Shown: piece by piece, positions 1 to 9,527 of the stretch
Numbering within the stretch: the first letter of the stretch is position 1
Layout: each line of letters opens with the position of its first letter
DNA from: Bacteroidota bacterium
Lineage (GTDB): Bacteria; Bacteroidota; Bacteroidia; Chitinophagales; Chitinophagaceae
DNA: 64,000 nucleotides
Direction: 5' to 3'
Assembly: GCA_020161535.1 (NCBI GenBank)
Contig: JAIUNW010000003.1
Coordinates: forward strand, 186,001-250,000
Notes under the pieces: model-generated
Told to the model about the DNA's origin: nothing
Database searches by the model: none
What the model saw: only the letters and a program-made list of their open reading frames with translations
Made by a program: the position numbers and the translations under genes

Positions 1-1505
1 GCATCAGCTATTGCACCCACTGAGTTCCAGAACTCCTGCGTATTGCTTTGGTAAGCCACATCTTTCAACATACCGGCAATCTTGCCATTCTTGATTTCGT
101 AGAATAGTTGTCCGCCGAACTGAAAATTATACCGCTGCTGATCAATGGAAAAAGAGCCATCACCAATAATATAAATGCCTTTCTCTACATTTTTGATCAG
201 GTCGTCGATGCTCTTCTTCTCTTTGCCTGGTTGCAAACTGATATTCGGCATCCGCTGAAATTGAACACTGCTCCAGCTATCGGCATAACAGCATCCTTGC
301 GATGCATTTAAACCGAGAATATGCGCCTGGTCGCGAATGGTCTGGTAATTCACCAGTATACCATCTTTGATGATATCCCACTGTCCGCATTTCACGCCTT
401 CATCGTCGTAACCCATGGCGCCGAGTGAACCTGGCTGCAAACGATCGGCCTTGATATTAACCAGCTTGTTACCGAAGTTGAATTTCTTCGACTGCCATTT
501 GTCGAGCGTTAAAAAACTGGTGCCCGCAAAATTGGCTTCATACCCCAACACGCGATCAAGCTCAGTCGGATGCCCTACTGATTCATGTATCGTGAGCCAA
601 AGATGTGATGGATCCAGGATAAGATCGTATTTACCGGGCTCCACCGATTTTGCTTTGAGCTTATCACCCGCCTGCTGCCCTGCCAGCTTGGCGTCTTCCA
701 ACATATCGTAGCTGTTGCGATACAGGGTCGTTACACTCTTGATTTTATCAGCCGGTTTGGCCGACATATATTCCCAACCCATGCCCGACGGCGCACTCAA
801 TGAATTGCGCGTTTCGAACTTACCGGTTGCAGCATCAATCTTCGTTACAAAGAATGCCGGCCAAATGCGATGGATATCCTGGTCGATATAAGAACCATCG
901 GTCGAAGCAAAATATTTCTGCTCATTCACCAGGAACAACAACGACGTGATGTAATTGGCACCGGCCTTCATTGCCGCGTCGTTTACGCCTAACAGTAAGT
1001 CGACCTTTTCTTTGATCGGCACTTCAAAAGCATTTTTTTCGATCGGTGTTTTCCAGCTCACTTCACCATAGCCCTTTTGCGGCGCCAATTGCACGGGTTC
1101 TTTCAAGAGACGCGCATTTTCTTTCGCAATCGAAACGGCCATGGCAGCGGCTTTCGCAATACTGTCGTTGTCGAGTTGATCGGTAGCGGCAAAGCCCCAG
1201 CTTCCATTGGCAATCACCCGAATACCCAAACCATAGGACTCGGTGTTGACAATGTTCTGCACTTTGTCTTCGCGCGTTACGGTAAATTGATTGAGGTATC
1301 TTCCAATGCGTACATCGGCATAAGTAGCGCCTTTCGATCGGGCTGCATTCAGCGCCACATCGGCCATTTGTTTTTTCTTGGCGGTATCGGCACCGGGATT
1401 CAGGGCTTCTTCGGCGCTGATGATATTACCTACCATCGGCATGCCCTGCAGGAACATGCCCGCAGCGCCCAATCCCGAATAGTTTAAAAAATCACGTCGT
1501 TTCAT
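1..1505 (-). CDS. Tat-exported TldD-family metalloprotease (C-terminus cut by window edge)
   Basis: About 501 residues are visible; the C-terminal ~40 residues lie beyond position 1. The protein starts MKRRDFLNYSGLGAAG, a twin-arginine (Tat) signal. It contains the HESVGH zinc-protease motif (reverse strand near 560-590) followed by PTELDRVLGYEAN, as in TldD. Family knowledge: TldD pairs with TldE/PmbA to form a protease that acts on unfolded peptides, such as microcin B17 precursor and CcdA in E. coli. It is a close paralogue of the TldD gene at 2855-4483, with long near-identical stretches. The PmbA gene lies 29 bp upstream, so the three genes form a leftward operon. The start is the ATG giving the Tat motif. 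Family assignment is firm; the substrate is unknown. Confidence 0.9.
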   Translation of the reverse strand, partial: MKRRDFLNYSGLGAAGMFLQGMPMVGNIISAEEALNPGADTAKKKQMADVALNAARSKGATYADVRIGRYLNQFTVTREDKVQNIVNTESYGLGIRVIANGSWGFAATDQLDNDSIAKAAAMAVSIAKENARLLKEPVQLAPQKGYGEVSWKTPIEKNAFEVPIKEKVDLLLGVNDAAMKAGANYITSLLFLVNEQKYFASTDGSYIDQDIHRIWPAFFVTKIDAATGKFETRNSLSAPSGMGWEYMSAKPADKIKSVTTLYRNSYDMLEDAKLAGQQAGDKLKAKSVEPGKYDLILDPSHLWLTIHESVGHPTELDRVLGYEANFAGTSFLTLDKWQSKKFNFGNKLVNIKADRLQPGSLGAMGYDDEGVKCGQWDIIKDGILVNYQTIRDQAHILGLNASQGCCYADSWSSVQFQRMPNISLQPGKEKKSIDDLIKNVEKGIYIIGDGSFSIDQQRYNFQFGGQLFYEIKNGKIAGMLKDVAYQSNTQEFWNSVGAIAD

Positions 1506-1534
1506 GTTGTTTTTTGGTATTGATTGATTGCGGG

Positions 1535-2851
1535 TTAAATAGCATCTGATAAAGAAGTGAAAGTAAAATCGCGTATACGCATGGGCGGTAGTATGCAACT
1601 ACCACTGCGCACCGCCTTACCCAGTTCATCAACATTATTCAGCATGATGATGGGACTTTCATTGAAGCGGAAATTTTTAACGGGAAATTTGATCTGTCCG
1701 TTTTCAATATAGAAGGTACCATCGCGCGTGAGGCCGGTCAACAACATGGTTTGCTGATCAACCATGCGGATATACCAGAAGCGCGTCACTAAAATCCCTT
1801 TCTCTGTTCCTTTGATCAGGTCTTCGGTACTACTGTTGCCGCCTTCCATAATAAAAGTATTGCTGCCGGGCAGGGGCTCCACGCCTTTCTGTGCGGCCCA
1901 ATAGCGCGAGTACGACAGGTTCTTCACCACACCTTTGTCGATCCAGGTGGTTCTCTTAATCGGCAATCCGTCATTGTTCCAGGTATCGCCTGGTAATTCA
2001 GGATTCAACGGATCGGTATAAATCGTCACTTTGTCGCTAACGAGTTGTTCACCCAACCTGGTGCCACCGCCTTTTTTTGTCATGAAGCTGCGACCCTCAT
2101 CGGCCGAACGCGCATCGAAGCCACGGATCACCCCATTGAGTATATCGCTGGCCGCCAGTGGTTCCAATATCACGGTGTATTTGCCCGGCTCAATGGCTTT
2201 GGCCCCGGCCGACATACTTGCTTTCGATGCCGCTATCTTACTCAAAGCCAGGGTATCGAGTTTCGACACATCATTGTATTGGTTGCTCACATAACCAGAG
2301 CCGGTGCCTTCGCGATTGCGAAATGTAACAGAGAAATCAACACTCGACTCGGGACTATACGCAAACAATCCTTTTGAATTCATCATGGCAGAAATGCCAC
2401 TGCTGTTTACGAGGAAACCAGCCGCTTCGAGATTGGCTTCTTTTGCTACCTGCAAGCTTTGCGCCACCATGTCGGCCCGTGATTCGGGCGACATCCCCGC
2501 GGTTTTAGACGAGAACGCAATGGAATCGGCATAGGTTTGCGGTCCCAACAACGGCATGTATTCAGGGTTCTCTGGCGCTAGTTTGGCCAGTTCTTCTGCG
2601 CGGGCTACAACTTTTTGCAAGGAGGCATCATCAAATTCGTTGATGGTGGTAGTGCCTGTTTTTTTTCCAAAACTGGCACTTACCGCGAGACTGGTATCGG
2701 TTACCTCACCAGCAGTAGATACTGCGCTGCGTGCATAGCGGATATTTCCGCCCTGCGTTGCATTGATGGATACCGTACATTCATCGGCTTTCGAATAAGA
2801 AAGTACTTTCTTCAATATTGCCTGGGCGTCGTCTTTACTTAAGAGTGCCAT
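1535..2851 (-). CDS. pmbA: PmbA/TldE-family partner subunit
   Basis: This 438-residue protein has the PmbA/TldE layout: an N-terminal domain rich in short beta-alpha units and a C-terminal domain with GGGNSSTEDLI-like and MLLTGLTRDGTFYIENG-like elements. It lacks HExxxH, as TldE subunits do. In E. coli TldE forms a heterodimer with the catalytic TldD. Here it lies between two TldD genes, 3 bp after the upstream tldD stop and 29 bp before the next tldD start. It begins MALLSKDDAQAILKK with no signal peptide or twin-arginine motif, unlike both TldD neighbours. If the heterodimer forms outside the cytoplasm, this subunit would have to ride along with an exported partner. The family call is strong; localisation is open. 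Confidence 0.88.
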   Translation of the reverse strand: MALLSKDDAQAILKKVLSYSKADECTVSINATQGGNIRYARSAVSTAGEVTDTSLAVSASFGKKTGTTTINEFDDASLQKVVARAEELAKLAPENPEYMPLLGPQTYADSIAFSSKTAGMSPESRADMVAQSLQVAKEANLEAAGFLVNSSGISAMMNSKGLFAYSPESSVDFSVTFRNREGTGSGYVSNQYNDVSKLDTLALSKIAASKASMSAGAKAIEPGKYTVILEPLAASDILNGVIRGFDARSADEGRSFMTKKGGGTRLGEQLVSDKVTIYTDPLNPELPGDTWNNDGLPIKRTTWIDKGVVKNLSYSRYWAAQKGVEPLPGSNTFIMEGGNSSTEDLIKGTEKGILVTRFWYIRMVDQQTMLLTGLTRDGTFYIENGQIKFPVKNFRFNESPIIMLNNVDELGKAVRSGSCILPPMRIRDFTFTSLSDAI

Positions 2852-2854
2852 GGA

Positions 2855-4483
2855 TTAGATTTTTCTTGCTGTGTTAATAACATTTACACCATTGAACCTG
2901 GCGGTAGCGCTGCCATGTGATACGGCACTGCTTTGCGAAGGTTGGCCTTTGCCATCGTTAAAGGAACCACCAAGGCGATAATCGCTTTCATCACAAATGG
3001 CAGTGCAGGCATTCCAAAATTCTTGCGTATTGCTTTGGTAAGCCACATCCTTTAACATACCGACTATTTTTCCATTGGCAATTTCGTAGAAGGTTTGTCC
3101 GCCGAACTGAAAATTATACCGCTGCTGGTCGATCGAAAAAGAGCCATTCCCCAAAATATAAATGCCCTTCTCTACATTCTTGATCATATCGTCTACACTC
3201 AGTTTCGTTTTCCCTGCCTGCAGCGACACATTGGGCATGCGCTGAAATTGCACATCGTCCCAGCCCTGCGAATAACAACAGCCCTGCGACGCTTTGAGTC
3301 CGATGATATGCGCCTGGTCGCGGATGGCCTGGTAATTAACGAGTATGCCATCTTTGATCAAATCCCATTTACCGCATTTTACGCCCTCATCATCGTACCC
3401 CACGGCACCGAGTGACCCGGCCTGGGTTTTATCTGCAACAATATTGACGAGCTTGCTGCCGAAATTGAATTTCTTCGACTCCCATTTGTCGAGGGTAAGA
3501 AAACTGGTGCCCGCATAGTTGGCCTCATAGCCAAGCACGCGATCCAATTCGGTAGGGTGACCCACCGATTCATGGATGGTTAACCACAGGTGAGTGGGAT
3601 CAAGCACCACATCGTATTTGCCGGGCTCTACTGATTTTGCTTTGTGTTTGTCTTCCGCATCTTTCACCGCTGCTTTTACGTCTTCGAGAATATCGTAGCG
3701 CATTTTGTAACGGGTGGAAATGCCGGGCACTTTATCTTGCGCACGCGGATGCAGGTATTCATAGCCCATGCCCATTGGTGCGCTGAACGCGTTGCGCGTT
3801 TCAAATTTACCGGTAGCGCGATCAATTTTAGTTACCGTAAATGTTGGATAGATGCGATGAATATCCTGGTCGATATACGAGCCATCGGTTGATGCAAAAT
3901 ATTTTTGTTCGTTTACGGCGAATATCAAAGAATTGATGAAGCTGGCGCCGCCGGTAAGGGCTGCATCGTTCACCTGCATCAGCAGGTCTACTTTTTCTTT
4001 GATCGGCACTTCAAAAGCATTGATTTCAATAGGCGCTTTCCAGCTCACTTCGCCAAATCCTTTTTGCGGTGCAAGTTGTACGGGTGCGCCCTGGATCTTT
4101 GCATTGGCCTTGGCCACCGCCACTGCGCGCATGGCGCAATCAGCAATGGCATCCTTGCTCATGTTGTTGGTGGCGGCAAAGCCCCAGCAACCATCGGCGA
4201 TCACCCGAATACCTACGCCATACGATTCGGTATTCACCACGGCCTGTACTTTCTTTTCGCGCGTAGCGACAAACTGGTTGAGGTAACGACCAATACGTAC
4301 ATCGGTATAGGTTGCGCCTTTTGTTTTGGCTGCATTCAGTGCAATATCGGCGAGTTGTTTTTTGAGGGCCGTGTCATAGGGATTGTCGAGCAGGGCTTCA
4401 ATCGGCAATTCTTTGCCCATAAAAGGAAGGCTTAAGCCGCCGATACCCAGACCTGCCATCTGGACGAAATCGCGTCTTTTCAT
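2855..4483 (-). CDS. tldD: Tat-exported TldD-family metalloprotease
   Basis: A 542-residue TldD homologue. Residues 1-20 (MKRRDFVQMAGLGIGG...) form a Tat signal, and HESVGH at 304-309 is the zinc/catalytic motif, followed by PTELDRVLGYEAN. The C-terminal part carries the glycine-rich LGNGSFSIDQQRYNFQFGG region typical of TldD. An in-frame ATG at 4534 exists, but the one at 4483 puts the twin arginines at residues 3-4 and is preferred. PmbA follows after 3 bp, consistent with co-expression of the TldD/TldE heterodimer. A second TldD lies downstream of PmbA. The gene is 84 bp downstream of the MoxR/BatA-type cluster on the same strand, so co-transcription with that cluster is possible but not shown. 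Confidence 0.92.
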   Translation of the reverse strand: MKRRDFVQMAGLGIGGLSLPFMGKELPIEALLDNPYDTALKKQLADIALNAAKTKGATYTDVRIGRYLNQFVATREKKVQAVVNTESYGVGIRVIADGCWGFAATNNMSKDAIADCAMRAVAVAKANAKIQGAPVQLAPQKGFGEVSWKAPIEINAFEVPIKEKVDLLMQVNDAALTGGASFINSLIFAVNEQKYFASTDGSYIDQDIHRIYPTFTVTKIDRATGKFETRNAFSAPMGMGYEYLHPRAQDKVPGISTRYKMRYDILEDVKAAVKDAEDKHKAKSVEPGKYDVVLDPTHLWLTIHESVGHPTELDRVLGYEANYAGTSFLTLDKWESKKFNFGSKLVNIVADKTQAGSLGAVGYDDEGVKCGKWDLIKDGILVNYQAIRDQAHIIGLKASQGCCYSQGWDDVQFQRMPNVSLQAGKTKLSVDDMIKNVEKGIYILGNGSFSIDQQRYNFQFGGQTFYEIANGKIVGMLKDVAYQSNTQEFWNACTAICDESDYRLGGSFNDGKGQPSQSSAVSHGSATARFNGVNVINTARKI

Positions 4484-4567
4484 GCGTGTTTGTTTAGTTG
4501 TCAAATCATTCCAGTGAGGCAACTGGTATAGCACAATCTAGGAAAATAAGCGCGTTGGCTTTTCCCG

Positions 4568-6169
4568 TCAATCCAGTTTTTTTTCCACCCATAGAAAAAT
4601 GGCCGGTAGAAAAAAGAGCAGTAAGATCAACCAAGGTTGAATGGGTTCGGTGACTTGTATGGCAGCGCCTGTTGGTCTTTCATCGGATTTTAATCCGCGC
4701 CTTTGTTGTACATAATCGCGCGATTGTTCAATGGTTTGCATGGCGCGGGCTGTTTTCCAATCATTTGGGTTAAAAACATACCAGCCGCCTTTTTGCCAGC
4801 CGGCGGTCGACAACCAGGCGGCAGAATCGGCCGGCTGTGCAAAGCGCGTCGATTCGCCGGCTACCGGAAAATAACCCAGGGCCTGGGTATCAGGCACCGC
4901 TATAGGAGGGGCAGCGGCCTCCAGCAATTGTTTCCAGAAACGCTGGTATTCGGGTGTTTTCCCTTCCAATTGCCAACTGAAACTATTCAACCTGGTATTG
5001 AATACGATGTAACCACGGCCAGCACGCAGCAAGGCTGACCGGGTGCCTGTGCTGTCTGTTAGTAACGGCCTTGCACCCGCATGATTACTGATGGTTCGAA
5101 AGCGAAGACCCTGCTTACTAACGGGCGGGGACAACCGAATTCTGCGGTTATACCAGGATGGGTTGCCCACCGAGCTATCGGTTTGAAACAATACACCGAG
5201 TGCGCCCTGTTCCACCTGCTTTTTAACAGCTGCCTGAAAACCTGCGTTACGGGTGCTGAAACTCAGCGGATCCATGATCAACAGGTCAAATTTTTCCAGT
5301 TGGGCCACACCGATCTGTTCCAAAGGAATCGGCTCCATATTGATGAACGATTTGCTCCATTTCGCCTGGCTGATCTGGTTCGATACCGCCAGGGGATAGC
5401 CTTCTTTGGCCAACCAGTTCACCAGGAAATTCGTTTCAAAACCTGGCGCATTGGCGAGCAGCAGGATGCGCAGTTTTTCAGCCGGCATCACATATACCGG
5501 TATGGGCTCGATACTGGTGGTTGTATGATCTGTTTGGGTTTCTACTTGATACAGATTGGTGCCCGCATAATAGGTACCGGCCTGCAACTGAAAAACCGTA
5601 TCGGTATTCGGCGGTATAAGCAGGCTGTCTTGCACCAGGGCCTCCCAGGTCAACTTCAGGATTACCGGTTGGTTCAGGTGATTGCGATAGTGACCAAATA
5701 CCGTAAGCACATCGCCGAGCCGCAGCAATCGCTTCCAGTCGACCGCTTGAATACCAGCTGGTACAGCGGGTTCATGCCACTGAATATTTGTCGTTCGTAG
5801 GGATCTCCAATCTTCTAACGGCAATCCATAGCCGATAATATGCAGGGTATCAATCGCGGCGGGCTGTTCGTATTGGTATTGCCAGTGGGTATAGGCTTTG
5901 CTGTTTTCGGGCAATGATTGCAGCAAGTGCGCCAGGCTGTCTTTATCGGTGCCTTCCGTAACAATGATCGCTTGCCGACTGGTACCGTTCTTGCCGGCTT
6001 TCTGCTGCGGCGGAAAAAGTAGTAGGATAAAACTGATAAAAATCAGCAGGGTTGCCAGCAATCGACCCAGCAGTCTTTTCTTTTTTGTTCGTTTCCATTC
6101 GCGCCAGCACAACCATGCAAAGAGCGGGATTAGGATGACCAACATAATATAGTGAATGGTACCCGGCAT
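4568..6169 (-). CDS. Membrane-anchored hypothetical protein, last gene of MoxR/BatA-type cluster
   Basis: This 533-residue protein has two N-terminal hydrophobic segments (about 7-20 and 36-52), a large periplasmic-type region, and a C-terminal membrane segment (about 508-525) ending WVEKKLD. The middle part (PAEKLRILLLANAPGFETNFL... then DLLIMDPLSF) resembles the class I glutamine-amidotransferase-like fold found in membrane proteins beside MoxR/DUF58 genes, but no catalytic Cys was identified. The start overlaps the stop of the upstream gene by one base (TAATG), indicating translational coupling. It is probably part of a membrane complex served by the MoxR ATPase. Function is unknown and the fold suggestion is tentative. 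Confidence 0.75.
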   Translation of the reverse strand: MPGTIHYIMLVILIPLFAWLCWREWKRTKKKRLLGRLLATLLIFISFILLLFPPQQKAGKNGTSRQAIIVTEGTDKDSLAHLLQSLPENSKAYTHWQYQYEQPAAIDTLHIIGYGLPLEDWRSLRTTNIQWHEPAVPAGIQAVDWKRLLRLGDVLTVFGHYRNHLNQPVILKLTWEALVQDSLLIPPNTDTVFQLQAGTYYAGTNLYQVETQTDHTTTSIEPIPVYVMPAEKLRILLLANAPGFETNFLVNWLAKEGYPLAVSNQISQAKWSKSFINMEPIPLEQIGVAQLEKFDLLIMDPLSFSTRNAGFQAAVKKQVEQGALGVLFQTDSSVGNPSWYNRRIRLSPPVSKQGLRFRTISNHAGARPLLTDSTGTRSALLRAGRGYIVFNTRLNSFSWQLEGKTPEYQRFWKQLLEAAAPPIAVPDTQALGYFPVAGESTRFAQPADSAAWLSTAGWQKGGWYVFNPNDWKTARAMQTIEQSRDYVQQRRGLKSDERPTGAAIQVTEPIQPWLILLLFFLPAIFLWVEKKLD

Positions 6170-8283
6170 TAGTTAGACAGTCCTGTTAGTTGTTGTAAAT
6201 ATTCTTTGGCGGCCGGCGTAGTAGGCGCTGATAAAACCGGTGCCGGTAAACCCGGTGCAGGGTCCAGCAAACTGCCCAACCCATTGGCAGTTTGTCGGAT
6301 GTCTTCTTTGTTGACCCTGGCCTTTCGCCCAACAGCATCCATCACCCGTAACATGGCTTTGTATTTGGGTAACAAACTAGCCGGTTTTTTACCGGCGGCC
6401 GTTGATAATAAGGCAGCGGCTTTCTGCAAATCTCCCAGGTCACCGCGGCCGCCATGGGCGATGTCTTGCAAATTCACGAGGGCGCGTGCGATGTCTTGCT
6501 CGGGAGTAGTCACTTTATTTTGTTTGAAGCTGAATCGCGGCGCCATGATTTTGTCTTGGTCACCCGTGCCTCTTTTGGCCGGGTCAAGCGGGGTGGTTTT
6601 CACACCGGTTTTGCCGACAAAAACGCGCGATTGTTGTTGCAGGTCTTTTAACAGCCGCAACGCTTTGTATTCATAGGGCAAGGCTTGCTCGGGCTGGTAT
6701 ATGCGCAGTTTAAGTTCTGCATTCCACATTTCAGTAAGTGTGGCCTTCAACTGTTTTTTTGTTTCCGCATCAAAGAAGGTAGCATCTTCGGCCACATCGT
6801 GTTGGTGGCTGACTTCACTTAGCACTTTCGCTGCATTGCCAAAATCGGCCGCATCGTTATGGGCTTCGTTTTCCTCATGGTCGTGGTGACCGCCGATATT
6901 GGTTTCATCTTCTTCGCCCAAAAATTTTCCGTAGCGCAGCCGCAGCAATTTTTGTTCGCCTCCCAACTCATTGCTTTTTGCATTGTAGGCTTCGGTGCTC
7001 AATGTTTTCTTGTCGCGGATGAGTTGCTCTGTTTCGATGATAATCTGTCGCTGGCTGCGGAAGAACTCCGGCTTGATGTCCATGGCCGTAAGCATGCCAT
7101 CCATGCTCAGCAATTCGGTGGTATCAGGTAAGTGAACGATGCTGATATCAGAACGGGCTGTTTGTTTGCGTTCATCTGTTGCTTCCAGGTAGAAATACAA
7201 TTCATCACCGCCTTTCAATTGCCATTGGTTGAGATCAAGCACCCGGTTCCATTGAATGTATTCTTTTCCACGAACCAGGCTACTAATGTCAATGCGTTCA
7301 TTTCTGAAAGTAACTGCTTCACCTGATCCGCTGGCGATGGTGGCGACCAGTTGCGCAGACGCCAGGCCATAGTCATCTCTTAACTGCGACTGAATCATCA
7401 CCCGAAAGGGCATGCCGGCTTCAATACTGGTTTGGCCTTCGGGCGAACTGATATTCACTACCGGCGGCAAGTCTGGCTTCACGTCAATGGTATAAAAATC
7501 GGAGGGCAGTGCATCGGTGTCGAGCCGATAAAATCCCGATTTGTCAATCTTTTTGCTGGCCGCCCAGCGGGTATGGGTGCTATCAACCGCACGCAAGGGT
7601 AACACAGTAGAATCGTTAAAGAGCAATTGCATTTTTTGCACCGGCTTATTGGTTTGCAGTGTCCATTGCAGTTCGGCCCCCTGCACAGTTTGCACAGCGA
7701 ATTGTTTTTGTTCTATAGTTGGCAGGCGGGTGTAGGCGGGTGGCTGGATACGAATAGTAGCGGCCGCCATTTGCAAAGGGATGGGTGGTTTGGTTGTGTT
7801 GGCAGTCGACACCTGGCTGTCTGCAGCTTGCTGTAACGCTGTTTGCTTTGCCGGTACGGTGGCCAAGAGGCAAGCAGCGAGACCAGCCGCACAGCAGGTG
7901 ATAAACAGGTTTTTACTATACGGTTGCGGCGGTTGGATACCTGCCATCGCCTGTTCAACTTTTTCTATTTGCAGATGCTGCAAAAGTGATGTAGGTTGAC
8001 TAGCAGCAAGGAGCAGGGAACTACTGTCTTCAAGGGAAGGAAAAGATTGATCAAGGCGCGCTGTTACTTCTTCTGTTCCTGTCTTCTTTCTTTGCGCCCA
8101 CAAAATAGCAGGAACCAAACAGAAGAACACCGGTATCAGTAGCCGAAAATCCTGCCAGCCCCACACTAGTTTAGTGATGACCGCCAACAGCAAGCCAACA
8201 CCCCATCCCACAGCAAGCAGGGTTAGTTGTTGTTCACGTTGCCAGCGGCGTTGCAGGTTTTGTATGAGGACCGCTCCTTTCAT
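6169..8283 (-). CDS. Large membrane protein of MoxR/BatA-type cluster (DUF4175-like)
   Basis: Starting at 8283 the product is 704 residues (MKGAVLIQNLQRRWQ). This start overlaps the upstream stop as ATGA, so it is preferred over the ATG at 8352. Two hydrophobic segments lie at about residues 21-60 and a third at about 125-145. A long periplasmic-type region follows, with an Ig-like stretch (PPVVNISSPEGQTSIEAG) and coiled-coil-prone C-terminal half. A His/Asp/Glu-rich patch (GGHHDHEENEAHND) lies in the middle and could bind metal. The arrangement resembles DUF4175-type proteins found beside MoxR, DUF58 and BatA-like genes. I infer a structural subunit of an envelope complex. No enzymatic motif was seen. 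Confidence 0.75.
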   Translation of the reverse strand: MKGAVLIQNLQRRWQREQQLTLLAVGWGVGLLLAVITKLVWGWQDFRLLIPVFFCLVPAILWAQRKKTGTEEVTARLDQSFPSLEDSSSLLLAASQPTSLLQHLQIEKVEQAMAGIQPPQPYSKNLFITCCAAGLAACLLATVPAKQTALQQAADSQVSTANTTKPPIPLQMAAATIRIQPPAYTRLPTIEQKQFAVQTVQGAELQWTLQTNKPVQKMQLLFNDSTVLPLRAVDSTHTRWAASKKIDKSGFYRLDTDALPSDFYTIDVKPDLPPVVNISSPEGQTSIEAGMPFRVMIQSQLRDDYGLASAQLVATIASGSGEAVTFRNERIDISSLVRGKEYIQWNRVLDLNQWQLKGGDELYFYLEATDERKQTARSDISIVHLPDTTELLSMDGMLTAMDIKPEFFRSQRQIIIETEQLIRDKKTLSTEAYNAKSNELGGEQKLLRLRYGKFLGEEDETNIGGHHDHEENEAHNDAADFGNAAKVLSEVSHQHDVAEDATFFDAETKKQLKATLTEMWNAELKLRIYQPEQALPYEYKALRLLKDLQQQSRVFVGKTGVKTTPLDPAKRGTGDQDKIMAPRFSFKQNKVTTPEQDIARALVNLQDIAHGGRGDLGDLQKAAALLSTAAGKKPASLLPKYKAMLRVMDAVGRKARVNKEDIRQTANGLGSLLDPAPGLPAPVLSAPTTPAAKEYLQQLTGLSN

Positions 8284-9527
8284 GCCCCGCCTGTTTTTCG
8301 GTAACTCAATAATCGCTCTAGCATAAATAGCAATAGCAGCATACCAATCCAATACCAGTCTGGTATCGGCTTTTCTGTTGTCAGTACAGCCGCCTTCGCT
8401 GTCGCAGGGGGGAAATCATGCAACTCCGTTTCTTCTACCGGATTGTTTGCTGGCTGCAGGTTTTGGTTCACCAAACCCGCCAACCATTCGGGAAAAGAAG
8501 CCGACCAAACGAGTTCGTTCCAGGCGGGATCGAAACGGGAAGAAAAATACAGGCGACCTGCATTGTCGGGCGCGGACCAAAGCACCGGTACACCCTGGGC
8601 ATTTGACCACCAGACAGTGCCGCGATTTTTATTTTCGGCTATAGATTGCCGGTAGAGTGCCGGCCGATCAGCAGATGGATTCGCCACCGCTTTCAACCAG
8701 GAATCTTGTTCAGCAATCGGACCATCGACATATTGCAAAATATGTGTCGCTGTTGTAGTAGCTGGCGCTTTACCGTCGAGCCAGAAAAGCCAGTCGACCG
8801 TTATGCCTGGCTGGTAATCTATCATCAACAGTCCGGGCATCTCTGTTCTTTGCAAAGCGGTGAAAGCGGCCTTCAGGTAAGCCGCATCTTTGCTATTAGG
8901 ATCGGCCTGTATGGCCACCGTGATGTTGACTGCAGTATCGATTTCTTCTGTTCGTTTTTTTGGCAAGAGTTTCCAGTGAAGCTCGTGCGACAAACCTGGT
9001 TTGCTGTTGCCAAATCGCTGGCGATCATCGCCTGTAATCAGGTAGAGCGACTGGTCGTCGCGCATTTGCCGGTCGGCCGCATCGAGTAAACTGAAATACG
9101 GAATCACGGTGTCGAGGCTATCGGTTTTTGCCGTGAGCAGAGGGAAATCTTTTCGGAAAGCGCGGCGTTGATAGCCTTGCCGCTGCAATGAATCGATTAG
9201 GTCAGCATAGGTCGACAAAGCATTGGCGCGAACATCATCGCTGATCAATAACCAGCCGCTGTTTCTAGTCACCGTATTTTTTCTCTTCTGCAAAAGTGGT
9301 TTGGCCAGCCAGCAAGCGGCGAGCACAAAGAGCAGACAGCGGACCAGCAGCAATAACAAGTCCTGCAGCTTTCGTTTGCGCGCCACGGCTTTGGCATCTT
9401 TTTCTAAAAACCGAACCGTTGGAATAGACAACACGCGCCCCGCGCGACTGCGCCACCAGTGAATCAGCAGTGGAATAAGCATACCCGTTGCAGCCAATAA
9501 CCATATGGGGGCGCCGAAACTCAACAC
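8280..9527 (-). CDS. BatA-type aerotolerance N-terminal-domain membrane protein
   Basis: A 415-residue protein. The N-terminus (FGAPIWLLAATGMLIPLLIHWW, then VLSIPTVRFL, then a second hydrophobic helix around 58-76) is the BatA N-terminal domain common to Bacteroidota proteins encoded next to MoxR and DUF58. The C-terminus carries a membrane helix (about 390-405). The central region is divergent. The start is a GTG immediately after the TGA of the DUF58 gene, and the stop overlaps the next gene as ATGA. Family knowledge ties such proteins to MoxR-type AAA chaperones and metal or cofactor insertion in other systems. The true Bat operon partners BatB to BatE are absent, so it should not be named batA. 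Confidence 0.82.
   Translation of the reverse strand: MLSFGAPIWLLAATGMLIPLLIHWWRSRAGRVLSIPTVRFLEKDAKAVARKRKLQDLLLLLVRCLLFVLAACWLAKPLLQKRKNTVTRNSGWLLISDDVRANALSTYADLIDSLQRQGYQRRAFRKDFPLLTAKTDSLDTVIPYFSLLDAADRQMRDDQSLYLITGDDRQRFGNSKPGLSHELHWKLLPKKRTEEIDTAVNITVAIQADPNSKDAAYLKAAFTALQRTEMPGLLMIDYQPGITVDWLFWLDGKAPATTTATHILQYVDGPIAEQDSWLKAVANPSADRPALYRQSIAENKNRGTVWWSNAQGVPVLWSAPDNAGRLYFSSRFDPAWNELVWSASFPEWLAGLVNQNLQPANNPVEETELHDFPPATAKAAVLTTEKPIPDWYWIGMLLLLFMLERLLSYRKTGGA

Noticed and set aside
3905..4435. A 176-residue plus-strand open frame
   Set aside because: Antisense to tldD, whose product shows the HESVGH motif and the Tat signal. No independent support exists.
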